The notes beneath the pieces are model-generated. The model had not been told where the DNA came from, did no database searches, and saw only the letters and a list, made by a program, of their open reading frames with translations. Positions 39,486 to 48,541 of a stretch of 64,000 bases of DNA are shown in pieces. The DNA lies in the NCBI GenBank assembly GCA_944385925.1, contig CALWZE010000089.1, forward strand, positions 1 through 64,000, written 5' to 3'. The position numbers and the translations under genes were made by a program. The stretch is from an uncultured Clostridia bacterium. GTDB lineage: Bacteria > Bacillota > Clostridia > Oscillospirales > Ruminococcaceae. Positions within the stretch are counted from its first letter, which is position 1; the number at the start of each line of letters is the position of its first letter.

Positions 39486-40619
39486 TTAAATCCTGCCTGT
39501 CTGGATGCGTTCCTTCAGATCAAGTACCCTTTTTTCGATCTGAGACATGACGGCGAGAAAAACACTGTCCTGCTCGCCGCTGGGATCGTCCAGTCCCCAA
39601 TCTTCCCGATGGGCACAGGGAAGAGAAGGACACTGTACATTGCAGCCCATCGTAACGACAATATCAACGGCGGGCAGATCGCGCAGAGGCTTACTCTGCT
39701 GGGTTTGCTCCATATCGAGACCGTAGATCTGTTTCATCAGCCTTACTGCGTCGGGATTAATTCCGGCGCCGGGCTCGGTGCCTGCGGAATAGCTTTCAAA
39801 CACATCACCGGCAAATTTTTTGCCGAGAGCTTCCGCAATCTGGCTGCGGCAGGAGTTGTGGACACAGAGAAAGGCCACTTTGGGCTTTTTGTGATTGATT
39901 GCGGAAAAAGGACAGCGGCGCCCAATGCACTGATTATTCCGGCTGCTATAGGTGCAGACAGGCACTGTGCGCTTCATCTGTATGCCCAGATGTTCCTGCG
40001 CAAAGTCAATTGCTGCGAGAATTGCCAGGAAAGAGTCCCGTTTACAGCATCGGGGGCCGCCCACTTCTCCAATATTATTCAAAGCGCGGGCAGTCATCTG
40101 ATTGCTTAATCCCCAGGGTTCCCGGGCAAGCGGCGTGGACGCCGTGGCAATGGAGAGAAACTGGCCTGCGCTGATTCCCGCACCGCACGCACCCCAAAAA
40201 CCGCATGCACCGCCGGGAACGGCTTTGCCTCTGCTGTATATTTCGCGCAGGGAATTTTCCAGATCAAGTTTGCCGCCCGCGTTTTTGTATGCGGTAAGCA
40301 GGGCTGCACCCACCATCACATGATGTTCAGGACCATGCATATGGCAAAATGGCAGGTCCATCATTCGCCGGACAATGGCGACAGGATCGGTGGAAGTTTC
40401 GCTAAGGCACAGCCCAAAGATGCTGTCCATGCCCTGTGTATGGCAATCGCTGCACACATAGTGCCCATTTATGCAGCGCGTTTTACTGGGCTCTTTTTTA
40501 TGGCAGACAGCGCACTCCATGATTTCGTCCTGCTTCAGATATTCCAGCGGAGCCTTGCAAATCAGACATTCTTCGGTATTCAAGTTTCTGTGCCCTCCCG
40601 GTTTATTAATACAAGCCAT
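39486..40619 (-). CDS. DUF5714 domain fused to an arsenate-reductase/LMW-PTP domain
   Basis: Protein of 377 residues. Residues 1-240 form a DUF5714-like Cys-rich region with two zinc-ribbon-like pairs (CLIC 18-21, CAVC 36-39, CSDC 56-59), FCHMHGPEHH and GGACGFWGACGAGIS. Residues 247-377 form an ArsC/LMW-PTP domain with P-loop C252-VHNSC-R258-S, the second thiol region MGCNVQCP and acid loop WGLDDPSG. The ArsC part should reduce arsenate or dephosphorylate. The first part probably holds metal. No arsenic genes adjoin, so a different oxyanion or phosphate substrate is possible. Confidence 0.85.
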   Translation of the reverse strand: MACINKPGGHRNLNTEECLICKAPLEYLKQDEIMECAVCHKKEPSKTRCINGHYVCSDCHTQGMDSIFGLCLSETSTDPVAIVRRMMDLPFCHMHGPEHHVMVGAALLTAYKNAGGKLDLENSLREIYSRGKAVPGGACGFWGACGAGISAGQFLSIATASTPLAREPWGLSNQMTARALNNIGEVGGPRCCKRDSFLAILAAIDFAQEHLGIQMKRTVPVCTYSSRNNQCIGRRCPFSAINHKKPKVAFLCVHNSCRSQIAEALGKKFAGDVFESYSAGTEPGAGINPDAVRLMKQIYGLDMEQTQQSKPLRDLPAVDIVVTMGCNVQCPSLPCAHREDWGLDDPSGEQDSVFLAVMSQIEKRVLDLKERIQTGRI

Positions 40620-40681
40620 GGATATCAGAAAGGATAGCGATCATCATTGAATCTGCATTCTTTCCGGTTGGTGCTGCGTTC

Positions 40682-40708
40682 AGTATACCAGATTTGCCTG
40701 CTTGTCAA
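40682..40708 (-). promoter_or_regulatory. Promoter of the DUF5714-ArsC gene
   Basis: On the minus strand TTGACA (40708-40703) and TATACT (40687-40682). The 15-nt spacer is short; taking TTTTGA as -35 gives 17. Confidence 0.5.
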
Positions 40709-40825
40709 AACAAATATTATTTGAAGGGAAAAAGTCCGGATTTCAGTGCGCCGGTACCCAAACCTCGCCGGAAATACGAACCGGATGGCCGTTGTGCGTA
40801 CGCAGAAAAGTGAAGCGCCGAGGCC

Positions 40826-41140
40826 CTATTCTGCGTCCTGTGGAAGAACTTCCACCAGAAAGCTTACCGGACGAAATCCGTCGTTGCAGGAGAGCATGGC
40901 AGAGCGGGGATTTTTCATCCAGCCATCATAAAAATCCTGCCCGCCATGGCTCAGGGCCAGAACAAAGGGCGAAAGGGTATCCCAGGCGCTCTGACAAAAG
41001 CCTTCCGGCTTCATCCAGCCATTGGCAATGAAAGTTTGGCCCTCTTGCATGTTGCAGGCGTGAGAAATCGGGTTTTCATACTGGGCCATCAGGTCTTTGT
41101 ACTCAGTGATGCGCATGACGGTGATTTTGCATTTTTTCAT
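40826..41140 (-). CDS. TIGR04076 family protein
   Basis: 104 residues, matching TIGR04076: KCKITVMRITEYKDLMAQYE, CNMQEGQTFIANGWMKPEGF and DGWMKNPRSAMLSCNDGFRP. Function unknown. Three spaced cysteines (including C4, C29) may bind metal. Its start overlaps the deformylase stop (ATGA), so the two are coupled. Confidence 0.88.
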   Translation of the reverse strand: MKKCKITVMRITEYKDLMAQYENPISHACNMQEGQTFIANGWMKPEGFCQSAWDTLSPFVLALSHGGQDFYDGWMKNPRSAMLSCNDGFRPVSFLVEVLPQDAE

Positions 41141-41547
41141 ATAATAATCCCCTCGCAGTGATCAATTTCGTGCTGGATGATTTGTGCAGGCCAATCGGCG
41201 AAGGTCTTCAGCCGTGTTTGAAACTTTTCATTCTGCCAGCGCACCTTGATGGTTTTCCAGCGCTTCACAGGGCGGGTACCAGTCAGCGAAAGACAGCCTT
41301 CTTCTGCGTTGTATGGTTCGGATTTCCTGATGATTTCCGGATTGAACATGACCACATATTCACCATCGTTTTCAAAGGCGATAATGCGCTTGTGGATTCC
41401 GATCATGTTGGCAGCCATGCCCACGCACTCGTCCTTGTGAAATTTAAGCGTTTCCAACAAGTCGGCGGCAGTTTGCAGGTCCTGTGATGTGGCGGGCTCT
41501 GATTTTTGTGCCAGAAACATCTCATCCTTACAAATTTCACATATCAT
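41137..41547 (-). CDS. Peptide deformylase family protein
   Basis: About 136 residues. Motif 2 EGCLSL and motif 3 QHEIDHCEG (HEIDH) supply the Cys, two His and Glu of the metal site. Motif 1 reads VGMAANMIG, with Met in place of the Gln that normally polarises the formyl carbonyl. This variant branch is widespread in Clostridia and may act on substrates other than formyl-Met proteins. AAGGAGA precedes ATG 41547. Coupled to TIGR04076. Confidence 0.87.
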   Translation of the reverse strand: MICEICKDEMFLAQKSEPATSQDLQTAADLLETLKFHKDECVGMAANMIGIHKRIIAFENDGEYVVMFNPEIIRKSEPYNAEEGCLSLTGTRPVKRWKTIKVRWQNEKFQTRLKTFADWPAQIIQHEIDHCEGIII

Positions 41548-42139
41548 TTTGTTTCTCCTTTTATCGTTGGGCTGCTGCATTTGTCTGAATCAGAATGCGA
41601 ACTGTTGACTGTATATGAATACCGAGAATGGCAGGGAAATTCAGAAAATTGGGTATTGTTTAAAACCGGTGAATAATACGGGAGACAAATCAGGTGATTT
41701 GTTCTCAAGCGCTATGGCCCTGGTTATTGACAGTCGTATTCATGCCGTATTACAGTAAATCTATTCGACATGATCTTACGATTCGGATTTGTTGCCGTAG
41801 TTTACAGTATAACACAGAAAGAAACAACCGGTTTCATTTGTCCGTTTTTCCTTTGAGTTTTTTCACTGATAAACCTCTGTTCAGATACTGCGGTTTGAAT
41901 TATTCAAAGAAATAAATAGGATTAATAAAAACAGCGAGCGGATTCCTAACCGCTCGCTGTTGATAATTAAATAGATTAGTTGCTGATAATCCTGTCTGAA
42001 AAACAGCACAGCCGATATTAATGGACGCGCAGACGAAGTTGGGGGAAAACGGGAAATGACCGGTTAAAGCTGTGTATCCCGCGATAAATAATGCTGACTG
42101 TCTGACAAAAGCCTTTAGAAACAGCGGGACACAGAATAA
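41548..42139. other. Gene-free 590-bp AT-rich interval
   Basis: The only clear structure is a terminator-type hairpin at 41930-41961 (AACAGCGAGCGG / CCGCTCGCTGTT). An imperfect inverted pair (ACTGTA..ATGAATAC near 41610 and GTATTCAT..TTACAGT near 41730-41757) could be the ends of a decayed small element, but the match is poor. Confidence 0.5.
41930..41961. terminator. Terminator hairpin downstream of thrC
   Basis: AACAGCGAGCGG / CCGCTCGCTGTT around ATTCCTAA. It lies about 180 bp past the thrC stop. Read on the minus strand it is followed by TTTTATTAATCC. Confidence 0.65.
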
Positions 42140-43639
42140 TCACTTTCTGCAAATACTGGATACAACCACTTCGGCCACCTGTGAAACATCGCAGACCGTG
42201 TTGTGCAGCACGGTGCGCCGGGCCAGTCCGTCAATGGGATCGGGAATCGGCCAGCCGGTCAGCTCGCTGAGAAGCTCCAGCACCTCGTATTCGCTTTTGC
42301 CTTCTCCGGCGTGCGGACCTGCCACGGCGCGATAAACACCGACAGGGAATTTAAACGGGCTTGCAGTGCTCGCAATCACGGTGGGGCGGACGATGCCCTC
42401 TTTTTCACGCAGCGCCTTCAGCACGCCGCAGGCGACCGCCGTGTGGGTGTCGGCCAGGTAGTGATAGCGCTCCCATATATCGTGAATCGTTTCGGAGGTC
42501 TGTGCATCGTCACAGAAGCCCGCGCAAAATACCTTGCCGATCTCGGCGCGCAGGGATTCGGGAATGCGATAAATGCCCTCATTTTGCAGCTGATCCATCA
42601 GTGTGCGGACAAGCGCGCTGTCCCGGCCGCTGAGCTCATACAGTAAACGCTCAAGATTGCTGGAAATAAGAATATCCATCGACGGCGACAGTGTCTTGTG
42701 AAAATCACGGCGCCGGTCGTATACGCCGGTTGTCAGGAAATCGGTCAGGACGTTGTTGGCGTTGGAAGCGCAGATCAGCCGGCCGATTGGCGCACCCATC
42801 TGCCGCGCATACCAGGCAGCCAGAATATTGCCGAAGTTGCCGGTCGGGACGACGAAATCCACCTTGCCATCCGGACCGAGCGCTCCTTTGGCGGCAAGCT
42901 GTGCGCTGGAACGCAGATAGTAGACGATCTGAGGCAGCAGACGTCCCCAGTTGATGGAGTTGGCGCTGCTGAGCTTTTTGTGCTTTTCAAGCAGTCTTGC
43001 CGCAAGCGCATCGTCCATAAAAATGGATTTGACCGCATTCTGCGCATCGTCAAAATTGCCGCGGATCGCAATGACGTCGACATTGCCGCCGGTCTGGGTC
43101 ACCATTTGCTGTTTCTGCACGGCGCTGACGCCGTTTTCGGGATACAGAACCACAATCGAGGTGCCGGGGACATCCTTGAATCCTTCAAGGGCGGCTTTGC
43201 CGGTATCTCCGGAGGTCGCGACCAGAATGACGATCTCGTTCTCTTCGCCGGTCAGCTGCATGGAGGTTGTCATCAGGCGGGGAAGCATCTGCAGCGCGAC
43301 ATCCTTGAAGGCGCAGGTCGGTCCGTGCCAGAGCTCCAGAACATGGGTCGACTCATCCAACTGAACAAGCGGCGTGACCTCTGCTGCATCAAAGCTGTGC
43401 AGATAAGCGCCCTCGACGCAGCTGTCGATTTGTTCGAGGGAAAAGTCATCCAGAAACTGCTCAAAAACCAGTTTGGCAGCGTCCATATAATTGCATTCGC
43501 CCAGAAACTCAAAGTCCTGTGCGGAGAGAACGGGAATTTCCTGCGGAACAAACAGACCTTTGTCCCCGGCAAGTCCCTTGACGATCGCCTGCGCGGCCGA
43601 AAGTCCTTCTTCGCCACCGCGGGTGCTGCGGTATTCCAT
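42140..43639 (-). CDS. thrC: Threonine synthase
   Basis: Protein of 499 residues, the long type. MEYRSTRG opens it, HGPTCAFKDVALQMLPRL carries the PLP lysine (about 112), ATSGDTGKAAL and TGNFGNILAAWYARQ bind the cofactor, and CASNANNVLTDF is typical. It converts O-phosphohomoserine to threonine. Located 12 bp after lysC on the minus strand with an AGGAGGAAA-type site. Confidence 0.96.
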   Translation of the reverse strand: MEYRSTRGGEEGLSAAQAIVKGLAGDKGLFVPQEIPVLSAQDFEFLGECNYMDAAKLVFEQFLDDFSLEQIDSCVEGAYLHSFDAAEVTPLVQLDESTHVLELWHGPTCAFKDVALQMLPRLMTTSMQLTGEENEIVILVATSGDTGKAALEGFKDVPGTSIVVLYPENGVSAVQKQQMVTQTGGNVDVIAIRGNFDDAQNAVKSIFMDDALAARLLEKHKKLSSANSINWGRLLPQIVYYLRSSAQLAAKGALGPDGKVDFVVPTGNFGNILAAWYARQMGAPIGRLICASNANNVLTDFLTTGVYDRRRDFHKTLSPSMDILISSNLERLLYELSGRDSALVRTLMDQLQNEGIYRIPESLRAEIGKVFCAGFCDDAQTSETIHDIWERYHYLADTHTAVACGVLKALREKEGIVRPTVIASTASPFKFPVGVYRAVAGPHAGEGKSEYEVLELLSELTGWPIPDPIDGLARRTVLHNTVCDVSQVAEVVVSSICRK

Positions 43640-43651
43640 GACCTTTCCTCC

Positions 43652-44869
43652 TCAGTGTACGTTTTCAAGACGGAACTGTCTGTGCAGTGCGGCAACTGCG
43701 CGTTCGGCGCAGGAAGCTTCGATAATCATCGAAATCTTGATCTCGCTTGTGCTGATCATTTCGATATTGATTCCGTTATCCGCCATCGTTTGAAACACAT
43801 CGCCAGCAACGCCGGGGTTCATTACACCGGCGCCGACGACCGATACCTTGGACACGCCTTTGCCATAGCTCATGCCCGAGGCGCCGAGGGAATCAACCAG
43901 CGAATTGACCACGTTGACCGCGCGTTCCAGCTGGTCCCGGGTGACGGTAAAGGCGATATCGTTGCTCTTACCGCGCACCGCGGACTGAATGACCATATCG
44001 ACAACGACCCCTTTGGAGGCGATGGCGCGGAAGATTTTGCCCGCAATACCCGGTTCGTCCGGCACGTCAAAAATGGCAATTTTGGCGACGTTGTTGTCTC
44101 GGGAAATCCCGCTGATTACTCTGGTGCCTTCCAGACGGTCCGCGGAGGTTACGAGTGTGCCTTTCTCGCGGTTGTGGGAATTCCGAACCTCAAAGCTGAC
44201 CCCGTTTTGCAGCGCGCATTCCACCGCGCGCGGATTCATGACCTGTGCACCGAGTGCGGCAAGCTCGAGCATTTCCTCATGAGTGATGCCCTCAAGTTTG
44301 CTGGCAGTCTTGACGATGCGGGGATCGGTCGTGTACACGCCGTCCACATCGGTAAAGATCAGGCACTCGTCGGCGCCAAGCGCAGCCGCAAGGGCGATTG
44401 CGCTGGTGTCCGAGCCGCCGCGTCCGAGGGTGGCGACGTCGCCGTTGGGCATAATTCCCTGAAAGCCGGCGACCACGACGACCTTGCCCTTGGATATCTC
44501 GTCCTGAATTCGCGCCGGGTCAATAAAGGAAAGGCTGGCGCGGCCGTATTCGCCGTCACAGCCGATTCCGGCCTGAAAGCAGGTCATGGAAAGCGCGGGA
44601 ACGTCCAGACTGTTGAGCATCATCGCCATGTAAGCGGCGGACTGCTGTTCGCCGGTTGCCATTAAAAAGTCCAGTTCGCGCTTGTTGTTTTTGGGGCTGA
44701 TCTGTGCGCTGAGCGCAAGCAGGTCATCGGTCGTGTCCCCCATGGCGGAAACGACCATCACAACATCGTCGCCATTGTATTTCATGTCCGCGATCCGGCT
44801 GGCGACCGCCCGGATACGCTCAAAGTCAGCGACCGAACTGCCGCCGAATTTACATACTTTCAATCCCAT
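43652..44869 (-). CDS. lysC: Aspartate kinase
   Basis: About 405 residues. Kinase motif KFGGSSVADFERIRAVA near the start, VVSAMGDTTDDLL, GRGGSDTSAIALAAAL and FTDVDGVYTTDPRI follow. Two ACT domains sit in the last 150 residues (e.g. MSYGKGVSKVSVVGAGV), the usual feedback site. It phosphorylates aspartate for lysine, threonine and methionine. Met 44869 is preferred to 44875 because GGAG lies nine bases before it. Confidence 0.95.
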   Translation of the reverse strand: MGLKVCKFGGSSVADFERIRAVASRIADMKYNGDDVVMVVSAMGDTTDDLLALSAQISPKNNKRELDFLMATGEQQSAAYMAMMLNSLDVPALSMTCFQAGIGCDGEYGRASLSFIDPARIQDEISKGKVVVVAGFQGIMPNGDVATLGRGGSDTSAIALAAALGADECLIFTDVDGVYTTDPRIVKTASKLEGITHEEMLELAALGAQVMNPRAVECALQNGVSFEVRNSHNREKGTLVTSADRLEGTRVISGISRDNNVAKIAIFDVPDEPGIAGKIFRAIASKGVVVDMVIQSAVRGKSNDIAFTVTRDQLERAVNVVNSLVDSLGASGMSYGKGVSKVSVVGAGVMNPGVAGDVFQTMADNGINIEMISTSEIKISMIIEASCAERAVAALHRQFRLENVH

Positions 44870-45017
44870 TTCCATCTACTCCGTTTCTGTTTTTTCTGTT
44901 TATTATTACGGCTGCTTTCCGCGCGCCAAAAATCTTTGTTTAAAAATTAACCGTCAAAGTCCGGCGAAGATCGCGTCTTTTTTACGCGGACTTCAGCACA
45001 GCAGGAAAAATTTATGC
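44870..45017 (-). promoter_or_regulatory. Possible leader and promoter region of lysC
   Basis: 148 bp between thrB and lysC. On the minus strand AAGTCCGCG ... CGGACTT can pair around a GCGT-AAAAAAG-ACGC hairpin, giving an attenuator-like fold. Neither a T-box nor the lysine riboswitch core is evident. Confidence 0.35.
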
Positions 45018-45914
45018 TTAATAAGCGCAGACAACCGCTCCGTCGAGATCCGCTTCCAACACATGGACTTCGCTTGCAATATCCGCTTTGGCAAAACCTT
45101 CCTGCATGGCCTGTGCAATTCCGAGTTCGTTTTCTGTCGCAAAGGCGATGATGGTCGGGCCTGCGCCGGAGATCATCGCGCAAAGCGCGCCATTTTGCAG
45201 CGCTGCGCAGGTGACAGGGTCAAAGCCGGGAATCAGCGATTTGCGGGCGGGAGTAAAGACGACGTCCTCGGTCGCGTGATCCAGCGCACGCAGATCGCCG
45301 CTCATCAGTCCGGCCACAAGGTAACAGGCGCGCTGCAATTGAGACACGACGGCGGTCAGCGGGAATTCCTGCGGTACGACCGAGCGCGCAAGCTTGGTGG
45401 AAAGTTCATAGTCCGGCACGGCAGTGATGAATTTCAGCCGTTTATCCGGCGCTGCCCGGTGGTAGAACACCTCTCCTGCACAGCACATCGAGACGGTGAA
45501 CCCGCCGACGGCGCAGGGAACAATGTTATCCGGATGCCCTTCGATCGCGGTTGCTTCACGGATCAGTTCGGAAAGGGAGAAACGCCCGCCGAGCAGGGCG
45601 TTTGCGCCCCATACGCCCGCGACGATGGCGCTTGCGCTGCTGCCGAGTCCGCGGGAAGCGGGAATGTCGGTATGCATGGTGATTTTAAGCGCCGGCATGG
45701 ATTCTCCGGCACGGGCAAACAACCGTTTTGCGCCTTCCAGCACGAGGTTTTTGTCCGGCGGGATCTCGCTGTCAAAGCCTGAGGCAAACACAACCTCCAT
45801 GGTGTCGGACGGCTCGAAATCCACGGTCAGATATCTGGAAAGTGCGATTCCGAGGCAATCCACGCCGGTGCCGATATTGGCGCTGGAAGCCGGTACTCGA
45901 ACACGATAACGCAT
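45018..45914 (-). CDS. thrB: Homoserine kinase
   Basis: About 298 residues, GHMP family. Motif 1 VRVPASSANIGTGVDCLG, ATP motif IPASRGLGSSASAIVAG (about 90-106) and motif 3 MISGAGPTIIAF are all in place. It makes O-phosphohomoserine from homoserine. AGGAGGAAT precedes ATG 45914, four bases after the hom stop. Confidence 0.94.
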   Translation of the reverse strand: MRYRVRVPASSANIGTGVDCLGIALSRYLTVDFEPSDTMEVVFASGFDSEIPPDKNLVLEGAKRLFARAGESMPALKITMHTDIPASRGLGSSASAIVAGVWGANALLGGRFSLSELIREATAIEGHPDNIVPCAVGGFTVSMCCAGEVFYHRAAPDKRLKFITAVPDYELSTKLARSVVPQEFPLTAVVSQLQRACYLVAGLMSGDLRALDHATEDVVFTPARKSLIPGFDPVTCAALQNGALCAMISGAGPTIIAFATENELGIAQAMQEGFAKADIASEVHVLEADLDGAVVCAY

Positions 45915-45918
45915 AACT

Positions 45919-47211
45919 CTATTCCTCCTCGTCAGCAACGTCAAGGCACATAAAGGTGTGGATGCGGCTGACATAATCCTTTTGCATCAATTCCGCAAGC
46001 GCATTTCGCAGCGCGCGCTCCCGGGCCGGATGGGTAATGAGAATCAGTTCGGCGGTGCCGTCGCGAACCGGACTCTGAACCAGAGAAGAAAGGCTGACCC
46101 CCTGTTCGCCAAAAGCGCGGGCGACGCCTGCGAGGACGTTGGGGCGGTCGCTGACACGAAGCCGGACAAAAAAGCTGGATTCAAGCTCGTCAATTCCGAC
46201 GACTTCACGCTGGGCATAGCATTCGCAGCCCATTCTGCCGCATCCGCCGTGAATCAGATTGCGGCAGACTTCCATAACGTCGCCGACAACCGCGGAAGCC
46301 GTCGGCATCGAACCCGCGCCGCGTCCGTACAGCATGATGTCGCCGACGGCGTCGCCGTGCACAAACAGCGCGTTGAAGGAATCGTTGACCGACGCAAGCG
46401 GGTGAGCGGCTGCGACAAAGGCCGGACGTACAAACATCAGAACCTTGCCCTCGACTTCCCGCGCCACGGCGAGCAGCTTGATGACATATCCCATGCGCCT
46501 GGCAAGCGCGATATCGCTGTCGTCGATTTCGGTAATGCCTTCCTTATAAACGTCGCTTAACGCCACGCGGGAGTTAAAGGCAATAGAGGCGAGAATTGCA
46601 ATTTTCCGCGCGGCGTCGGTGCCCATCACGTCGGATTCCGGATTGGCTTCCGCAAATCCGAGCTCCTGTGCGAGTGCCAGAGCGCGGTCATAGCTGAGCC
46701 CCTCGGCCGCCATCTTTGTCAGTATGAAATTGGTGGTCCCGTTCAGTATGCCGATAATTTCAGAAAAACGGTTTGCAGAAAGGGATTGTTTCAGCGGCTG
46801 AATAATCGGTATTCCGCCGCCGACACTTGCTTCAAAACAGAGATCCGCGCCGTGCTTCGCGGCCAGCTCAAAGAGCTCCCGCCCGCGCTCGGCAATAAGA
46901 TCCTTGTTCGCCGTGACGATGTGCTTTCCGGCGCGCAGGCAGGCGCAGATGGAATCAAAGGCCGTTGTTGTGCCGCCCATAAGCTCAACGACAATTTTTA
47001 TCTGCGGGTCGGCGACGATCGGGCCGATATCCGAACAGATCTGATCGTCTGAAAAGCCGAGCGCCTGCGCCTTTTGCGGCGTGCGGGCCAGAATATACCG
47101 GATTCGAATATCCTGGCCGATACGTTTGGCGATATCTTCGTGATTCTGTTTCAGCAGCCGGCAGACGCCGGAAGCGACGGTGCCGCAGCCTAAAATGGCA
47201 ATATCTATCAT
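45919..47211 (-). CDS. hom: Homoserine dehydrogenase with ACT domain
   Basis: Protein of 430 residues. An N-terminal Rossmann motif (IAILGCGTVASGVCRLLK) and the catalytic region with EASVGGGIPIIQPL, GILNGTTNFIL and GTDAARKIAILASIAF follow. A C-terminal ACT domain (about 350-430) is a likely threonine feedback site. It reduces aspartate semialdehyde to homoserine. Nineteen bases separate it from the upstream ACT gene. Confidence 0.95.
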   Translation of the reverse strand: MIDIAILGCGTVASGVCRLLKQNHEDIAKRIGQDIRIRYILARTPQKAQALGFSDDQICSDIGPIVADPQIKIVVELMGGTTTAFDSICACLRAGKHIVTANKDLIAERGRELFELAAKHGADLCFEASVGGGIPIIQPLKQSLSANRFSEIIGILNGTTNFILTKMAAEGLSYDRALALAQELGFAEANPESDVMGTDAARKIAILASIAFNSRVALSDVYKEGITEIDDSDIALARRMGYVIKLLAVAREVEGKVLMFVRPAFVAAAHPLASVNDSFNALFVHGDAVGDIMLYGRGAGSMPTASAVVGDVMEVCRNLIHGGCGRMGCECYAQREVVGIDELESSFFVRLRVSDRPNVLAGVARAFGEQGVSLSSLVQSPVRDGTAELILITHPARERALRNALAELMQKDYVSRIHTFMCLDVADEEE

Positions 47212-47229
47212 TCTTTTACCTCCGGGTAA

Positions 47230-47670
47230 TCAGCCGTTTGTCCGGGCGTCCAATACGCCGTGAAGCGCCAGCAGCGCCTCAATAAGTATCGCGGGTGTTA
47301 CTTCCTCGTTTTTAACGCCGACCGAAAGGGTGACCAGCGCGGCGCCGTGAGAGGGAAGGCTCTGATTGATGGTCAGGACATTTCCCTTGAAGCGGGCGAT
47401 TTCGTTGAGTACGCTGGAGAGAACACCCGGCGTGTGATCCAGTGTCAGGGAAATGTTGATAATGTCCATCGCGCTCAGCTCAAAATAAGTGAAGATCCCG
47501 TCCTTATATTTGTAATATGTGCTTCGCGCGATTCCGAGCGCCTCGCAGGCCTCCGGAATTCCCGCCGCCTTGCCGCGCCGCAAAAGCTCCTTGGCATGGA
47601 TCGTTCGCACCAGCGCTTCGGGCAGGACGTCCTCGGCGACCACATAATACTTCTGTTCTTTTTCCTTCAT
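47230..47670 (-). CDS. ACT-domain protein (UPF0735/PheB-like) leading the threonine operon
   Basis: 146 residues. An N-terminal helix-turn-helix-like region (about 28-62, KAAGIPEACEALGIARSTYY) is followed by an ACT domain (about 70-142, INISLTLDHTPGVLSSVLNE). Such two-part proteins appear at the head of amino-acid operons and are thought to sense an amino acid; direct DNA binding is not established. Here threonine is the obvious ligand. A small palindrome, TCCG-TTATATA-CGGA, lies just upstream (47685-47699). Confidence 0.85.
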   Translation of the reverse strand: MKEKEQKYYVVAEDVLPEALVRTIHAKELLRRGKAAGIPEACEALGIARSTYYKYKDGIFTYFELSAMDIINISLTLDHTPGVLSSVLNEIARFKGNVLTINQSLPSHGAALVTLSVGVKNEEVTPAILIEALLALHGVLDARTNG

Positions 47671-47836
47671 CCTTTTCCTCGCAAGTCCGTATATAACGGA
47701 TTAATTACACTGCACTCGGACAATTGTAGTATAAAAAAAAGAAAAATGCAATAGAAAAGTGAAAAAATTCCATAATCCTTGATTTTTGCCGCACAATGGG
47801 CAACAAGGTGAAAATGGCGGAAGATGCAGGGAGAAA

Positions 47837-48541
47837 TCATTTCGCCGCGGGCAGCCTGAGCGCGCGCATCTCGCGACGCTGGATGTCGGTGACCCGCCTG
47901 GATTCGCAGTATTTGCGAATCGCGGTATTTTGCAAAAACGGCTCAAGGGTTTTGCGTTCAAGAACCGGAATCCCGTATTCGGGATATTTCAGCAGGATCT
48001 CGCTGAGCAGCCAGGCCGCGGCCATTCTGGCATAGTATCCTTGGGCTCGCAGCGAATAAATCGCGCCGAGCACGCGCTCAAGGTAATCCGGCGTAAGGGA
48101 ATGCCACAGAAGCATAACCAGGCCGAATCGGGCGTAAAATTCTTTTTCGCTGTTCAGGTATGGAACGAGAAAGTTCCAGGCAGCCTCGCGATCGGCGCGC
48201 ACAAAAGAAAAACCGGCGGCGCAGCTGTCGCAGATCGACCAGTTATCAATCAGAGGGACAAAGCCGGCGCAAAAACGCAGAGCGTCCGCAAAAGCAGGAC
48301 GGGCGTAGCCGAGCGTCATGCCGTAAAGCATCCGTTCCTCAAAGGCGGCGCCGGGCTGCGTCTCCAGATAGGACATCCAATCCGGACTTTTCGCAATCTC
48401 TTTGGCCAGCGCGCGCAGTTTCGGCAGCCGGACGCCGAGCGGCGGCTGAACGCCGGGCAGCAGCTTCGCACTGAAAGCGGCATAGGACGGTTCACGCAGC
48501 GCTTCCAAACGGCTGCGGATAAATTCCGGTGTGTATAGCAT
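47837..48541 (-). CDS. AlkD-like DNA alkylation repair protein
   Basis: About 234 residues of HEAT-like alpha repeats. PGVQPPLGVRLPKLRALAKE, YYARMAAAWLLSEILLKYPE and a final SRRVTDIQRREMRALR match AlkD-type glycosylases, which remove bulky or charged alkylated bases. ATG 48541 is chosen because the family starts near MLYTPEFIRSRL. The upstream extension has no ribosome site. Confidence 0.85.
   Translation of the reverse strand: MLYTPEFIRSRLEALREPSYAAFSAKLLPGVQPPLGVRLPKLRALAKEIAKSPDWMSYLETQPGAAFEERMLYGMTLGYARPAFADALRFCAGFVPLIDNWSICDSCAAGFSFVRADREAAWNFLVPYLNSEKEFYARFGLVMLLWHSLTPDYLERVLGAIYSLRAQGYYARMAAAWLLSEILLKYPEYGIPVLERKTLEPFLQNTAIRKYCESRRVTDIQRREMRALRLPAAK

Noticed and set aside
41548..42139. 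Decayed small transposable element with terminal inverted repeats
   Set aside because: The candidate ends match only in short blocks with gaps, and there is no target-site duplication.
42698..44665. Long open frame (about 650 codons) on the plus strand across thrC and lysC
   Set aside because: It is exactly antisense to two strongly supported genes in GC-rich DNA and has no recognisable domain or ribosome site.
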